DNA of 9,711 nt, taken from the NCBI GenBank assembly GCA_023426855.1, contig JAEZBU010000192.1, positions 1-9,711 on the forward strand. The letters are read 5' to 3'. Within the stretch, counting starts at the first letter, position 1, and each line of letters starts with the position of its first letter. Under the pieces are notes generated by a model. That model made no database searches. It was not told the DNA's origin and saw nothing but the letters and a program-made list of their open reading frames with translations. The position numbers were made by a program, and so were the translations under genes. The DNA comes from Pseudomonadota bacterium (GTDB taxonomy: Bacteria; Pseudomonadota; Alphaproteobacteria; Rhizobiales; Hyphomicrobiaceae). Positions 1 to 6,242 of this stretch are shown here, piece by piece.

Positions 1-16
1 TCACCCGCGATCGCAC
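1..16 (-). CDS. rlmH: possible start of rlmH (23S rRNA pseudouridine methyltransferase), clipped by the window edge
   Basis: Only five codons are visible: a GTG start at base 16 followed by codons for Arg, Ser, Arg and Val. A G-rich stretch (minus strand GTAGGGG, bases 22-16) runs into the start and could act as a weak ribosome binding site. The start lies 11 bases past the rsfS stop. The call rests mainly on gene order: rsfS is very commonly followed by rlmH, whose protein usually begins Met-Arg or Met-Lys. Too little coding sequence is present to recognise the family, so this is an inference. The true start could also lie outside the window. Confidence 0.27.
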
Positions 17-27
17 CCCCTACCGGG

Positions 28-438
28 TTAGTGCGCGGCATTCTCCGCCGGACGATCCGCCGACCACATCTTCTCCAGATTGTAGAAGTCGCGCACTTCT
101 GGACGAAACACGTGGACGATGATGTCGCTGGCGTCGATCAAAACCCAATCGCAGGTTTGCAGACCTTCGATACGGACCTTGCCGTGGCCGGCTTCTTTGA
201 GCTTACGCTGGACCTGCTCGCCGATGGCACCGACATGCCGGTCCGAGCGTCCAGTGGCGACGATCATGAAATCGCCGATCGACGATTTACCCCTCAAATC
301 GATGGTGGTGACTTTCTCCGCCTTGGCGTCGTCAAGCCAGCCAATGATCTGAGCGAGGAGTGCTTCCGAGCCCGTCCCTTCGGAGACGTGCTCGACGGGA
401 GGCGCACGCCGACGGGCGCCCTCAAGAGCGGTTTGCAT
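28..438 (-). CDS. rsfS: ribosome silencing factor RsfS (Iojap/YbeB family)
   Basis: RsfS binds ribosomal protein L14 on the 50S subunit and blocks joining to 30S, which lowers translation under nutrient limitation (family knowledge). The protein is 136 residues. The family core starts around residue 28, with the conserved DAKAEKVTTIDLRGKSSIGD and FMIVATGRSDRHV stretches in the first half. The C-terminal half has the DWVLIDASDIIVHVFRPEVR and FYNLEKMW signatures. The first 27 or so residues are a variable, Arg/Pro-rich extension of the kind seen in alphaproteobacterial homologues. A ribosome-binding-like AAAGGA lies 13 bases before the ATG, which is rather far, so a start slightly inside the frame is possible. 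The gene follows nadD after 165 bp that hold a candidate promoter, and probably precedes rlmH. Confidence 0.95.
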   Translation of the reverse strand: MQTALEGARRRAPPVEHVSEGTGSEALLAQIIGWLDDAKAEKVTTIDLRGKSSIGDFMIVATGRSDRHVGAIGEQVQRKLKEAGHGKVRIEGLQTCDWVLIDASDIIVHVFRPEVRDFYNLEKMWSADRPAENAAH

Positions 439-566
439 CGTGTAGCGGGTATCCTTTCGCCATTGACCCCATTTCGGGTGTCGCCGTGCTCAAAAGAGCT
501 GAAGACGTTGGCAAGTCAAGTTTCCCATCACCAGCGACTCAACTGTCCTTAATTTCGGACCGCTAT

Positions 567-596
567 AGAATAGGGTGTAGTGGGGTCGGATTTCAA
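567..596 (-). promoter_or_regulatory. candidate sigma70 promoter for rsfS
   Basis: On the minus strand a TTGAAA box (591-596) is followed after 18 bases by TATTCT (567-572), matching five and four of six consensus positions. It lies in the 165-bp gap between nadD and rsfS, which is unusually long for this otherwise tightly packed gene run. The -35 box also falls in a 6-bp inverted repeat (TTCAAC/GTTGAA, 592-616) that spans the nadD stop. A second TTGACT box at 514-519 has no convincing -10 partner. This is motif matching only. Confidence 0.4.
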
Positions 597-603
597 CTAG
601 GGG

Positions 604-1284
604 TCAGAGAGTTGAACCTCCGCCGTGCTGTTGCGGCATCGGTGAGGCATTAACGTTACGGCCAGCCGCCCGCAACGCGGTGGATGACAGCTCGGACAGC
701 GGCCCTGTCAGCATCGTCCAGGCCGGCGGCTTGAGAAACGGCAGCGCGGCGGCGCGGTTCTCCGAAACGAAAGCGCCGCGGTAGGTCTGAGCCGCCTTCG
801 CCGCCAGCGCCCGATGCCGCCAGCCAGGGCGATCGACGATGGCGACCGGCATCAGCCGCATGATGTGCTGCCATTGCTGCCAGCGGTGGAAACCGGCGAG
901 ATTGTCCGCCCCCATCACCCAGACGAAGCGGATATCGGGGAAGCGCTTGGTCAGGAACCCGAGCGTCGCAGCCGTATAGGGCGTGCCGAGTTCTCGTTCG
1001 AAGCCCGCCACCTTGATGCGCGGGTCGGTGATCATGGCGCGGCAGGCGGCCATCCGGCTTTCCAGCGACGGCAGCCCGCCGTTCGCCTTCAGCGGATTCC
1101 CCGGCGTCACAAGCCACCAGAGCTGATCGAGTCGCAGCCGTTTCAGCGCCGTTTCGCTGATCAGCACATGCCCGTCGTGCGGCGGGTTGAAGGTGCCGCC
1201 CATGATGCCGATGCGCTGGCCCGGCGCCACGGCGGGTGTGCGCACCCTGACCGAGCCGAAGCGAGCCGCCGAGCTCCGCAGCAT
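604..1284 (-). CDS. nadD: nicotinate-mononucleotide adenylyltransferase
   Basis: NadD transfers AMP from ATP to nicotinic acid mononucleotide, making deamido-NAD, the penultimate step of NAD synthesis in the cytoplasm. The 226-residue protein has the nucleotidyltransferase signature GGTFNPPHDGH at residues 29-39 (HxGH type) and TPGNPLK at 60-66. It also has TPYTAATL near 101-108, MGADNL at 124-129 and the C-terminal SSTALR near 200-205, corresponding to the family's ISSTxIR motif. E. coli NadD is about 213 residues. The first 24 or so residues before the Rossmann strand are an extension. The ATG at 1284 has GAGG nine bases upstream, and a GTG at codon 14 is an alternative. It lies 26 bp downstream of proA, probably in the same transcript. 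The linkage to proBA and rsfS is typical of alphaproteobacteria. Confidence 0.96.
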   Translation of the reverse strand: MLRSSAARFGSVRVRTPAVAPGQRIGIMGGTFNPPHDGHVLISETALKRLRLDQLWWLVTPGNPLKANGGLPSLESRMAACRAMITDPRIKVAGFERELGTPYTAATLGFLTKRFPDIRFVWVMGADNLAGFHRWQQWQHIMRLMPVAIVDRPGWRHRALAAKAAQTYRGAFVSENRAAALPFLKPPAWTMLTGPLSELSSTALRAAGRNVNASPMPQQHGGGSTL

Positions 1285-1310
1285 CCCTTACGACCTCGCG
1301 CGCGCAGCGA

Positions 1311-2603
1311 TCATACCGGCCTCACCTGGCCGGAACCGCGCACGACATACTTGAAGCTGGTGAGCTGTTCGACGCCAACCGGCCCGCGGGCATGCATCTT
1401 CCCGGTGGCAATGCCAATCTCGGCGCCGAAACCAAACTCGCCACCATCGGCGAACTGCGTGGATGCATTGTGCAGCACGATCGCGGAATCGACGCGTTCA
1501 AGGAACCGCCGGGCCGTGGCGTCGGACGCCGTCACGATGGAGTCTGTATGCTGCGAACCATAGCGGGCGATATGCTCGATCGCGCCATCGACGCCATCCA
1601 CGGTCTTCACCGAAATGATCGCGTCGAGATATTCGGTCGACCAGTCATCCTCGGCGGCGGCCGTAACGCGCGGGTCGGCTTCCTGTGCGACTTCGTCGCC
1701 ACGCACGGCGCATCCGGCGTCGAGCAGCGCTTTCACGAGAGCCGGCAGGACACCGGCAGGCGCGGCGCGATCGACCAGCAGCGTCTCGGCCGCTCCGCAC
1801 ACACCTGTACGGCGCAGCTTGGCGTTGAGCACGATGTCCTTGGCCATGGTGAGATCAGCGTCGCGATCGACGTAGACATGGCAGATGCCTTCCAGGTGCG
1901 CGAACACCGGCACGCGCGCCTCATCCTGCACACGAGCGACGAGGCTCTTGCCGCCGCGCGGCACGATCACATCGACGGCGCCGTCCAGGCCCTTCAGCAT
2001 CAGCCCCACCGCCGCGCGATCCGTGGTCGGCACGAGTTGAATGGCAGCTTCCGGCAGACCAGCCGCCCGCAGCCCTTCCACCAAACAGGCGTGAATGGCC
2101 CTGCTCGACTGGCGGCTTTCGGAACCGGCACGAAGAATGGCGGCGTTGCCGGCCTTCAGGCACAGCGCGCCCGCATCGGCGGTGACGTTCGGGCGGCTTT
2201 CGAAAATGATACCGATCACGCCCAGCGGCACGAGGATGCGCTCCATGACGAGACCGTTGGGACGTTGCCACGTCGCCAGCACTGTGCCGACCGGATCAGG
2301 CAGTGCCGCGATGTCATCCAAGCTCGCCGCGATGGCTTCGATACGCTTCGGATCGAGCAGCAGGCGATCCAGGAAAGCACCCGAGGTGCCGTTGGCTTTG
2401 GCGGTTTCGATGTCGCCCGCATTGGCATTCAGGATGGCATTGACGTTGGTGCGGATGGCCTGCGCCGCGGCTGTCAGGGCAGCGAATTTCGCTTCAGGCG
2501 ATGCGATGGCCAGCACGCGTGCGGCGGCCCGTGCCGCCTTGCCGATCTCGCGCATGACCTCGGCCGTGCCGCTGTCGTCGAGATTTCGTTCCACCCTGTT
2601 CAT
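1311..2603 (-). CDS. proA: gamma-glutamyl phosphate reductase
   Basis: ProA reduces gamma-glutamyl phosphate with NADPH to glutamate-5-semialdehyde, the second step of proline synthesis, using the product of ProB. With the start at 2603 it is 430 residues, close to the usual 415-430. Visible family motifs are FESRPNV (134-140), VPRGGKSL (214-221) and the catalytic-cysteine stretch RRTGVCG (264-270, Cys269). A C-terminal NASTQFADGGEFGFGAEIG stretch begins near residue 379. An in-frame ATG at 2633 would add ten residues and overlap proB by 26 bases. I prefer 2603 because it sits four bases after the proB stop with a TAAGG sequence just upstream. The close spacing suggests translational coupling of ProB and ProA, which work on a labile shared intermediate. 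Confidence 0.97.
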   Translation of the reverse strand: MNRVERNLDDSGTAEVMREIGKAARAAARVLAIASPEAKFAALTAAAQAIRTNVNAILNANAGDIETAKANGTSGAFLDRLLLDPKRIEAIAASLDDIAALPDPVGTVLATWQRPNGLVMERILVPLGVIGIIFESRPNVTADAGALCLKAGNAAILRAGSESRQSSRAIHACLVEGLRAAGLPEAAIQLVPTTDRAAVGLMLKGLDGAVDVIVPRGGKSLVARVQDEARVPVFAHLEGICHVYVDRDADLTMAKDIVLNAKLRRTGVCGAAETLLVDRAAPAGVLPALVKALLDAGCAVRGDEVAQEADPRVTAAAEDDWSTEYLDAIISVKTVDGVDGAIEHIARYGSQHTDSIVTASDATARRFLERVDSAIVLHNASTQFADGGEFGFGAEIGIATGKMHARGPVGVEQLTSFKYVVRGSGQVRPV

Positions 2604-2607
2604 GGCC

Positions 2608-3771
2608 TTACTTTCTATTGAGCGCCATATCATCGCGGTGGATCAGCTCGCTGCGGCCCTCATGCCCCAGGATCTGAGCGATCTCACCGCTCTTGCGGCC
2701 GATGATACGCTGCGCTTCGTCCAGCGCATAGGCGATCAGGCCGCGCCCGACCTCGCGGCCGCTGACGGTACGGATGATCACCACATCGCCGCGATCGAAC
2801 TGGCCGGACACGCGTGTGACACCGGCCGGCAGCAGGCTCTTTCCGGCAGACAGCGCCTTCTCGGCGCCAGCATCGATCTCGATGCTGCCGCGCGGTTCGA
2901 GCTGGCCGGAAATCCAGCGCTTCTTGGCCGTCACCGGATCGGATGGCGCCAGGAACCACGTGCAGGAGCAGCCCTCGCGTAGCGCGCGCAGCGGATGCAG
3001 TACCTTGCCCGAGGCGATCACCATGTTGGTGCCCGCGCCCATGGCGATCCGCGCCGCTTCCACCTTGGTCTTCATGCCACCGCGCGACAGTTCGGTGCCG
3101 GCGTCGCCTGCCATCGCCTCGATTTCCGGCGTGATCTCGCGCACCACATCCAGGCGATGGGCCGTTGGATCCAGATGCGGCGGCGCGGTGTAAAGGCCGT
3201 CGATATCGGACAGCAGCACCAGGCAATCCGCACTGATCATGCTGGCAACGCGTGCCGACAAGCGGTCATTGTCGCCATAGCGGATCTCGCTGGTGGCCAC
3301 CGTATCGTTCTCGTTGACCACCGGAATGGCATGATGCGCCAGCAGCGTGCTGATGGTCTGCCGCGCGTTGAGATAGCGGCGGCGCTCCTCGGTGTCGCCC
3401 AGCGTCAGCAGGACTTGCGCCGTGGTCAGCCCGCGCGAGCGAAACAGCTCCTGATAGGAATGCGCCAGCGTGATCTGGCCGACCGAGGCTGCCGCTTGCG
3501 ATTGTTCGAGTTGCAGAGGTCCGCGCGGCAGCTTCATGATGTGACGGCCGAGCGCGATCGCACCCGACGAGACCAGCACGATCTGGCGCCCATCGCGGGC
3601 CAATTCGGCGACATCATCAGCCAGCGAATTCAGCCACGTCGAGCGGACGCTGCCGGTCGTGCTGTCGACCAGCAGCGCCGAGCCGATCTTGACAACGACG
3701 CGCCGGGCGTTGCGCCATGCCAGTGCGCCATCCGCCGTCGTGTCGGCTTCAGCCGCTTCGATGGTCGTCAT
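2608..3771 (-). CDS. proB: glutamate 5-kinase
   Basis: ProB phosphorylates glutamate to gamma-glutamyl phosphate, the first and usually proline-inhibited step of proline synthesis. The 387-residue protein has an N-terminal amino-acid-kinase domain and a C-terminal PUA domain (about residues 290-372), as in E. coli ProB (367). Kinase motifs are VVVKIGSALL (25-34), VSSGAIALG (67-75), NENDTV (153-158), YGDND (165-169), SDIDGLYT (188-195) and LSRGGMKTK (228-236). The start is set at the ATG at 3771, which overlaps the obgE TGA as ATGA and has AAGGG eight bases upstream. A GTG at 3780 in the same frame has its AAGG directly adjacent and is less likely. The residues before position 20 are not conserved in the family. 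Confidence 0.97.
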   Translation of the reverse strand: MTTIEAAEADTTADGALAWRNARRVVVKIGSALLVDSTTGSVRSTWLNSLADDVAELARDGRQIVLVSSGAIALGRHIMKLPRGPLQLEQSQAAASVGQITLAHSYQELFRSRGLTTAQVLLTLGDTEERRRYLNARQTISTLLAHHAIPVVNENDTVATSEIRYGDNDRLSARVASMISADCLVLLSDIDGLYTAPPHLDPTAHRLDVVREITPEIEAMAGDAGTELSRGGMKTKVEAARIAMGAGTNMVIASGKVLHPLRALREGCSCTWFLAPSDPVTAKKRWISGQLEPRGSIEIDAGAEKALSAGKSLLPAGVTRVSGQFDRGDVVIIRTVSGREVGRGLIAYALDEAQRIIGRKSGEIAQILGHEGRSELIHRDDMALNRK

Positions 3772-4805
3772 GGCGTCCACCCTTGCGCATCCTTACCGGC
3801 TTCCGCCTCGTCCTCGCGCGAACCGGTGATCACGCGGGCCAGCGCGTACAGCGCGTCATCGACGCCCATATGCGCCACCGCCGACAGTATCAGCGGCTTC
3901 TTGCGCGCGGCCTTGCGCAGTTGCGCGGCGCGTTCCTCCAGCGTCTCGGGATCGAGTGCATCGCACTTGGTCAGCGCCACAATCTCGCGCTTGTCCACCA
4001 ACTCCGCCGCATAGGCCTTCAGTTCACGTCGCACCGTGCGATATGCCTCACCGACGTCCTCCTGCGTGCCATCGACCAGATGCAGGAGCACGCGGCAGCG
4101 CTCGACATGGCCGAGAAACCGCGTGCCGAGCCCAGCGCCTTCGTGCGCGCCCTCGATCAGCCCTGGAATGTCGGCCAGAACGAAATCGACGTCGCCCGCC
4201 CGCACCACGCCGAGGTTGGGATGCAGCGTGGTGAACGGATAATCCGCAATCTTCGGTTTGGCCGCACTGACCGAAGCCAAGAACGTCGACTTGCCGGCAT
4301 TGGGCAGCCCGACGATGCCTGCGTCTGCGATCAGCTTCAAACGCAGCCAGATGGTCAGTTCCTGCCCTGGCAAGCCCGGATTGGAGCGCCGTGGCGCCTG
4401 ATTGGTCGGCGACTTGAAATGCGCGTTTCCGAAACCGCCATTGCCGCCGCGCGCAATGACCGTGCGCTGGCCCGGCTCGATCATGTCGGCGATCAGCGTC
4501 TCTTGATCTTCCGCGAAGATCTGCGTGCCGGGCGGCACCTTGATGATGCAGTCGTCGCCCTTGGCGCCCGAGCGGTTCTTACCCATGCCGCCCTGGCCAT
4601 TCCTGGCCTTGAAATGCTGCTGGTAACGGTAGTCGATCAGCGTGTTGAGGTTGGCGACGCACTCCGCCCACACATCGCCGCCCTTGCCACCGTCGCCACC
4701 GTCCGGGCCGCCGAATTCGATGAACTTCTCACGCCGGAAGCTGAGCGACCCGGGGCCGCCGTCACCGGATTTCACATAGATCTTTGCCTGGTCCAGAAAC
4801 TTCAT
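3768..4805 (-). CDS. obgE: Obg-family GTPase ObgE/CgtA
   Basis: ObgE is an essential GTPase that binds the 50S subunit during late assembly and links ribosome production to ppGpp and growth. The 345-residue protein has the glycine-rich Obg fold at residues 1-158, with repeated GDGG, GGDGGKGGDV and ARGGNGGFGN stretches. The G domain follows: G1 GLPNAGKS (166-173), switch I FTT (191-193), G3 DIPG (212-215), G4 TKCD (279-282) and G5 SAV (308-310). There is no extra C-terminal OCT domain of the Gram-positive type; the tail is short and acidic. It overlaps the acetyltransferase upstream and proB downstream by four bases each (ATGA), indicating one translationally coupled message. The neighbouring L27, L21 and RsfS genes also concern the 50S subunit. 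Confidence 0.98.
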   Translation of the reverse strand: MKFLDQAKIYVKSGDGGPGSLSFRREKFIEFGGPDGGDGGKGGDVWAECVANLNTLIDYRYQQHFKARNGQGGMGKNRSGAKGDDCIIKVPPGTQIFAEDQETLIADMIEPGQRTVIARGGNGGFGNAHFKSPTNQAPRRSNPGLPGQELTIWLRLKLIADAGIVGLPNAGKSTFLASVSAAKPKIADYPFTTLHPNLGVVRAGDVDFVLADIPGLIEGAHEGAGLGTRFLGHVERCRVLLHLVDGTQEDVGEAYRTVRRELKAYAAELVDKREIVALTKCDALDPETLEERAAQLRKAARKKPLILSAVAHMGVDDALYALARVITGSREDEAEAGKDAQGWTP

Positions 4806-5329
4806 GACGCTTTCGCCTCGGCCGCGTGGGGGCCGGATTTGGCGCTGCGCAGCAAATCATAGCGCAGCGTTTCCACGTTGGTCTGGCGCGCCTCGCACCA
4901 GACATGGTCGATGCCGATGTAGCGGAAGCCCAGCTTACCGATCACTTTGCCGGACGCAGGATTGTCACGAAAGTGGCCGCACGTCACCCGCTCGAACCCG
5001 GCTTCATTAAAGCAATAGTCTATCAGCGCCGCCGCCGCTTCGGTGGCAAAACCCTTGCCCCACCACGGCTTGCCGAGCCAGTAGCCGATTTCGGCCGAAT
5101 TGCCGTCGGGCATGTATCCGCACACGCCGATCAGCGTCATGCGGTGGGTGATGCCGAACACCCGCTCCCCCTCGGCCAGATCGGTGATCCAGTCCTCGGC
5201 CCGTTCGATCGAGTAGGGATGCGGAATGCGCCCGGTCATGCGCGCAACGTCCCAATCACCGGCGAGCAGCGCGATCCGCCGCGCATCGCGGTGTGTCAGG
5301 GCGCGCAGGAACAGCCGTTGCGTTCTCAT
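4802..5329 (-). CDS. GNAT-family N-acetyltransferase, RimJ/RimL-like
   Basis: This is a probable acetyl-CoA-dependent N-acetyltransferase of the RimJ/RimL group; some members modify ribosomal-protein N-termini, but the substrate here is unknown. From the ATG at 5329 it is 175 residues. The start TQRLFLRALTHRDARRIA (residues 3-20) matches the usual first strand and helix. The acetyl-CoA pyrophosphate loop is WWGKGFATEA (89-98), and RDNPASGKVIGKLGFRYIG (121-139) is the typical motif-B region. The frame stays open to an ATG at 5530, but that would overlap rpmA. An ATG at 5395 lies within a terminator hairpin. No good ribosome binding site precedes 5329, so the exact start is uncertain. The stop overlaps the obgE ATG. 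A GNAT gene between rpmA and obgE is common in Rhizobiales, so a link to ribosomes is plausible but unproven. Confidence 0.88.
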   Translation of the reverse strand: MRTQRLFLRALTHRDARRIALLAGDWDVARMTGRIPHPYSIERAEDWITDLAEGERVFGITHRMTLIGVCGYMPDGNSAEIGYWLGKPWWGKGFATEAAAALIDYCFNEAGFERVTCGHFRDNPASGKVIGKLGFRYIGIDHVWCEARQTNVETLRYDLLRSAKSGPHAAEAKAS

Positions 5330-5371
5330 CTGGCGGCCGGTGGACGAGGTTTGCCGGAATCGTCCGGACAG

Positions 5372-5401
5372 AAAAATGGGGAGATGGCGTGCCATCCCCC
5401 C
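5372..5401 (-). terminator. intrinsic terminator downstream of rpmA
   Basis: On the minus strand ten base pairs form between 5401-5392 and 5387-5378 (GGGGGGATGG with CCATCTCCCC, one G-U pair) around the four-base loop CACG. One A and then five T's follow (5376-5372). This is a textbook Rho-independent terminator. It sits 41 bases after the rpmA stop and before the acetyltransferase start at 5329, so it should end or reduce rplU-rpmA transcription ahead of obgE. Confidence 0.8.
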
Positions 5402-5412
5402 TGTCAATGCTT

Positions 5413-5439
5413 CGCGGATGGAGCGGGTCCATCCCCGCG
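5413..5439 (-). promoter_or_regulatory. stem-loop directly after rpmA
   Basis: A perfect 7-bp stem (GGATGGA at 5416-5422 with TCCATCC at 5428-5434) has a five-base loop and an outer CGC/GCG clamp across a two-base bulge. It begins three bases past the rpmA stop and lacks a U-tract. It may protect the 3' end of the rplU-rpmA message or assist the terminator that follows. The function is inferred. Confidence 0.5.
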
Positions 5440-5441
5440 GC

Positions 5442-5714
5442 TTATTCAGCAGCTTCGAGCTTGGACGGTCGTACGGACACATAGATGCGTCCCTTGGCCT
5501 TGGTCTTGAACTCGACATTGCCTTCAGCAACCGCGAACAGCGTGTGGTCGGTGCCCATGCCGACGTTGTCGCCGGGGTGCCACTGCGTTCCGCGCTGACG
5601 CACGATGATGTTGCCGGAAACGACCTTCTCGCCGCCGAACTTCTTCACGCCCAGACGCTGGGAGTGTGAGTCGCGGCCGTTGCGGGACGAGCCGCCTGCC
5701 TTTTTATGAGCCAT
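5442..5714 (-). CDS. rpmA: 50S ribosomal protein L27
   Basis: L27 is a small basic protein of the large subunit whose N-terminal tail reaches toward the peptidyl transferase centre and helps position tRNA. The 90 residues fit the family (85-90). It begins MAHKKAGGSSRNGRDSHSQR, the standard mature-type N-terminus without the cleaved extension seen in Firmicutes, and continues with LGVKKFGGE, GNIIVRQRGT, HPGDNVGMGTDHTLFA and a basic C-terminus. GAGGA lies seven bases before the ATG. It follows rplU after 32 bp, the usual two-gene ribosomal operon, and is followed by a stem-loop and an intrinsic terminator. Confidence 0.98.
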   Translation of the reverse strand: MAHKKAGGSSRNGRDSHSQRLGVKKFGGEKVVSGNIIVRQRGTQWHPGDNVGMGTDHTLFAVAEGNVEFKTKAKGRIYVSVRPSKLEAAE

Positions 5715-5746
5715 TGTTCAATCCTCGTCGGTCGGGTCGGCTGCCG

Positions 5747-6061
5747 TCAGGCGCCGATGATGTTGGTGATGCGGATCTTGGTCAGATCCTGGCGATGGCC
5801 CTTCTTGCGGCGCGAGTTCTTGCGGCGACGCTTCTTGAAGGCGATCAGCTTCGGTCCGCGCGCCTGCTCAACGAGCTCAGCGACGACCTTAGCACCCGAA
5901 ATCAGGGGCGCACCCACCTTGGTGCTGCCGTTTCCGCCGATAAGCAGAACCTCGGTGAACTCAATCGTCGAACCGTTATCACCGTCGAGCTTCTCGATGG
6001 TGATGACGTCGTCGGTGGCCACACGATACTGCTTGCCGCCGGTCTTTATGACTGCGTACAT
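5747..6061 (-). CDS. rplU: 50S ribosomal protein L21
   Basis: L21 binds 23S rRNA and L20 in the large subunit. The protein is 104 residues, the normal length. It starts MYAVIKTGGKQYRV, the L21 signature. The C-terminal half has the basic RNA-binding run FKKRRRKNSRRKKGHRQ (residues 75-91), then TKIRITNI and a short tail. A good ribosome binding site (GAAGGA, 6068-6073) lies six bases before the ATG. It is the first gene of the rplU-rpmA pair. Upstream is a leader of about 175 nt with strong secondary structure, which suggests control at the RNA level. Confidence 0.98.
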   Translation of the reverse strand: MYAVIKTGGKQYRVATDDVITIEKLDGDNGSTIEFTEVLLIGGNGSTKVGAPLISGAKVVAELVEQARGPKLIAFKKRRRKNSRRKKGHRQDLTKIRITNIIGA

Positions 6062-6095
6062 GACGTGTCCTTCGTTCTGTCCACGCCCTTCGGCG

Positions 6096-6115
6096 CCGCG
6101 AGCTTATTCTCGCGG
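6096..6115 (-). promoter_or_regulatory. stem-loop between the leader terminator and the rplU start
   Basis: The minus strand forms a perfect 7-bp stem, CCGCGAG (6115-6109) with CTCGCGG (6102-6096), around the six-base loop AATAAG. It is not followed by a U-tract and ends 22 bases before the ribosome binding site. It may be part of the regulatory fold of the rplU leader or a protein-binding site. The pairing is seen directly; its function is not known. Confidence 0.5.
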
Positions 6116-6120
6116 ACTTG

Positions 6121-6169
6121 AAAAAATCGGCTCACCAGCCCCTTGCATTCAAGGGGTGTGGGAACCGAT
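6121..6169 (-). terminator. terminator-like hairpin inside the rplU leader
   Basis: On the minus strand ATCGGTTC (6169-6162) pairs with GAGCCGAT (6133-6126), eight pairs including one G-U. After an internal loop, CCCCTT (6156-6151) pairs with AAGGGG (6144-6139) around the loop GAATGC. A run of six T's (6126-6121, the first also the last stem base) follows. The structure lies about 70 bases downstream of the predicted rplU transcription start and 60 bases before the ATG, so it would act as an attenuator. No minus-strand gene upstream needs it as an ordinary terminator. Confidence 0.65.
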
Positions 6170-6242
6170 CTACCGGCCTGAGCCGGCGATGAGCCTCGGG
6201 CAGCGCCTCTTGCGCGATGGCGTCGCCACCGCGTGCGGGCGC

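Larger units (their letters stand above)
6062..6236 (-). ncRNA. structured 5' leader of rplU-rpmA (candidate attenuator)
   Basis: From a predicted transcription start near 6236 to the rplU ATG there are about 175 nt of leader. In 5' to 3' order it holds a CCGGC/GCCGG hairpin with loop TCAG (6186-6173), a terminator-like hairpin with six U's (6169-6121), a 7-bp hairpin (6115-6096) and the ribosome binding site (6073-6068). GGCTCATC (6195-6188) is complementary to the terminator's 3' arm GGTGAGCC (6136-6129), so alternative folds are possible. Ribosomal-protein leaders often mediate feedback control, and an L21 leader class is described in Firmicutes. Whether this one belongs to any known class I cannot tell. 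Confidence 0.5.

Noticed and set aside
31..653. Plus-strand frames 31-552 and 360-653 over rsfS and its upstream gap
   Set aside because: Antisense to rsfS; no domain and no ribosome binding site that would favour them.
814..1563. Plus-strand frame opposite nadD and the proA end
   Set aside because: Antisense shadow spanning two confident genes; no family features.
1392..2621. Long plus-strand open frame (409 codons) opposite proA
   Set aside because: It is the antisense shadow of proA, which has all family motifs. The product is Arg/His/Gly-rich with no recognisable domain, as expected in GC-rich DNA.
2995..4862. Plus-strand frames 2995-4014 and 3717-4862 opposite proB and obgE
   Set aside because: Both are antisense to genes with complete motif sets, and their translations are low-complexity and Arg/Ala-rich.
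5402..5407. Perfect TTGACA box on the minus strand upstream of the acetyltransferase
   Set aside because: At 16-18 base spacing the sequences are C-rich stem bases and nothing like TATAAT, so it is not a supported promoter.
5330..5530. N-terminal extension of the GNAT acetyltransferase to 5530 or 5395
   Set aside because: 5530 lies inside rpmA, and 5395 lies in the terminator stem. The GNAT fold begins just after the ATG at 5329.
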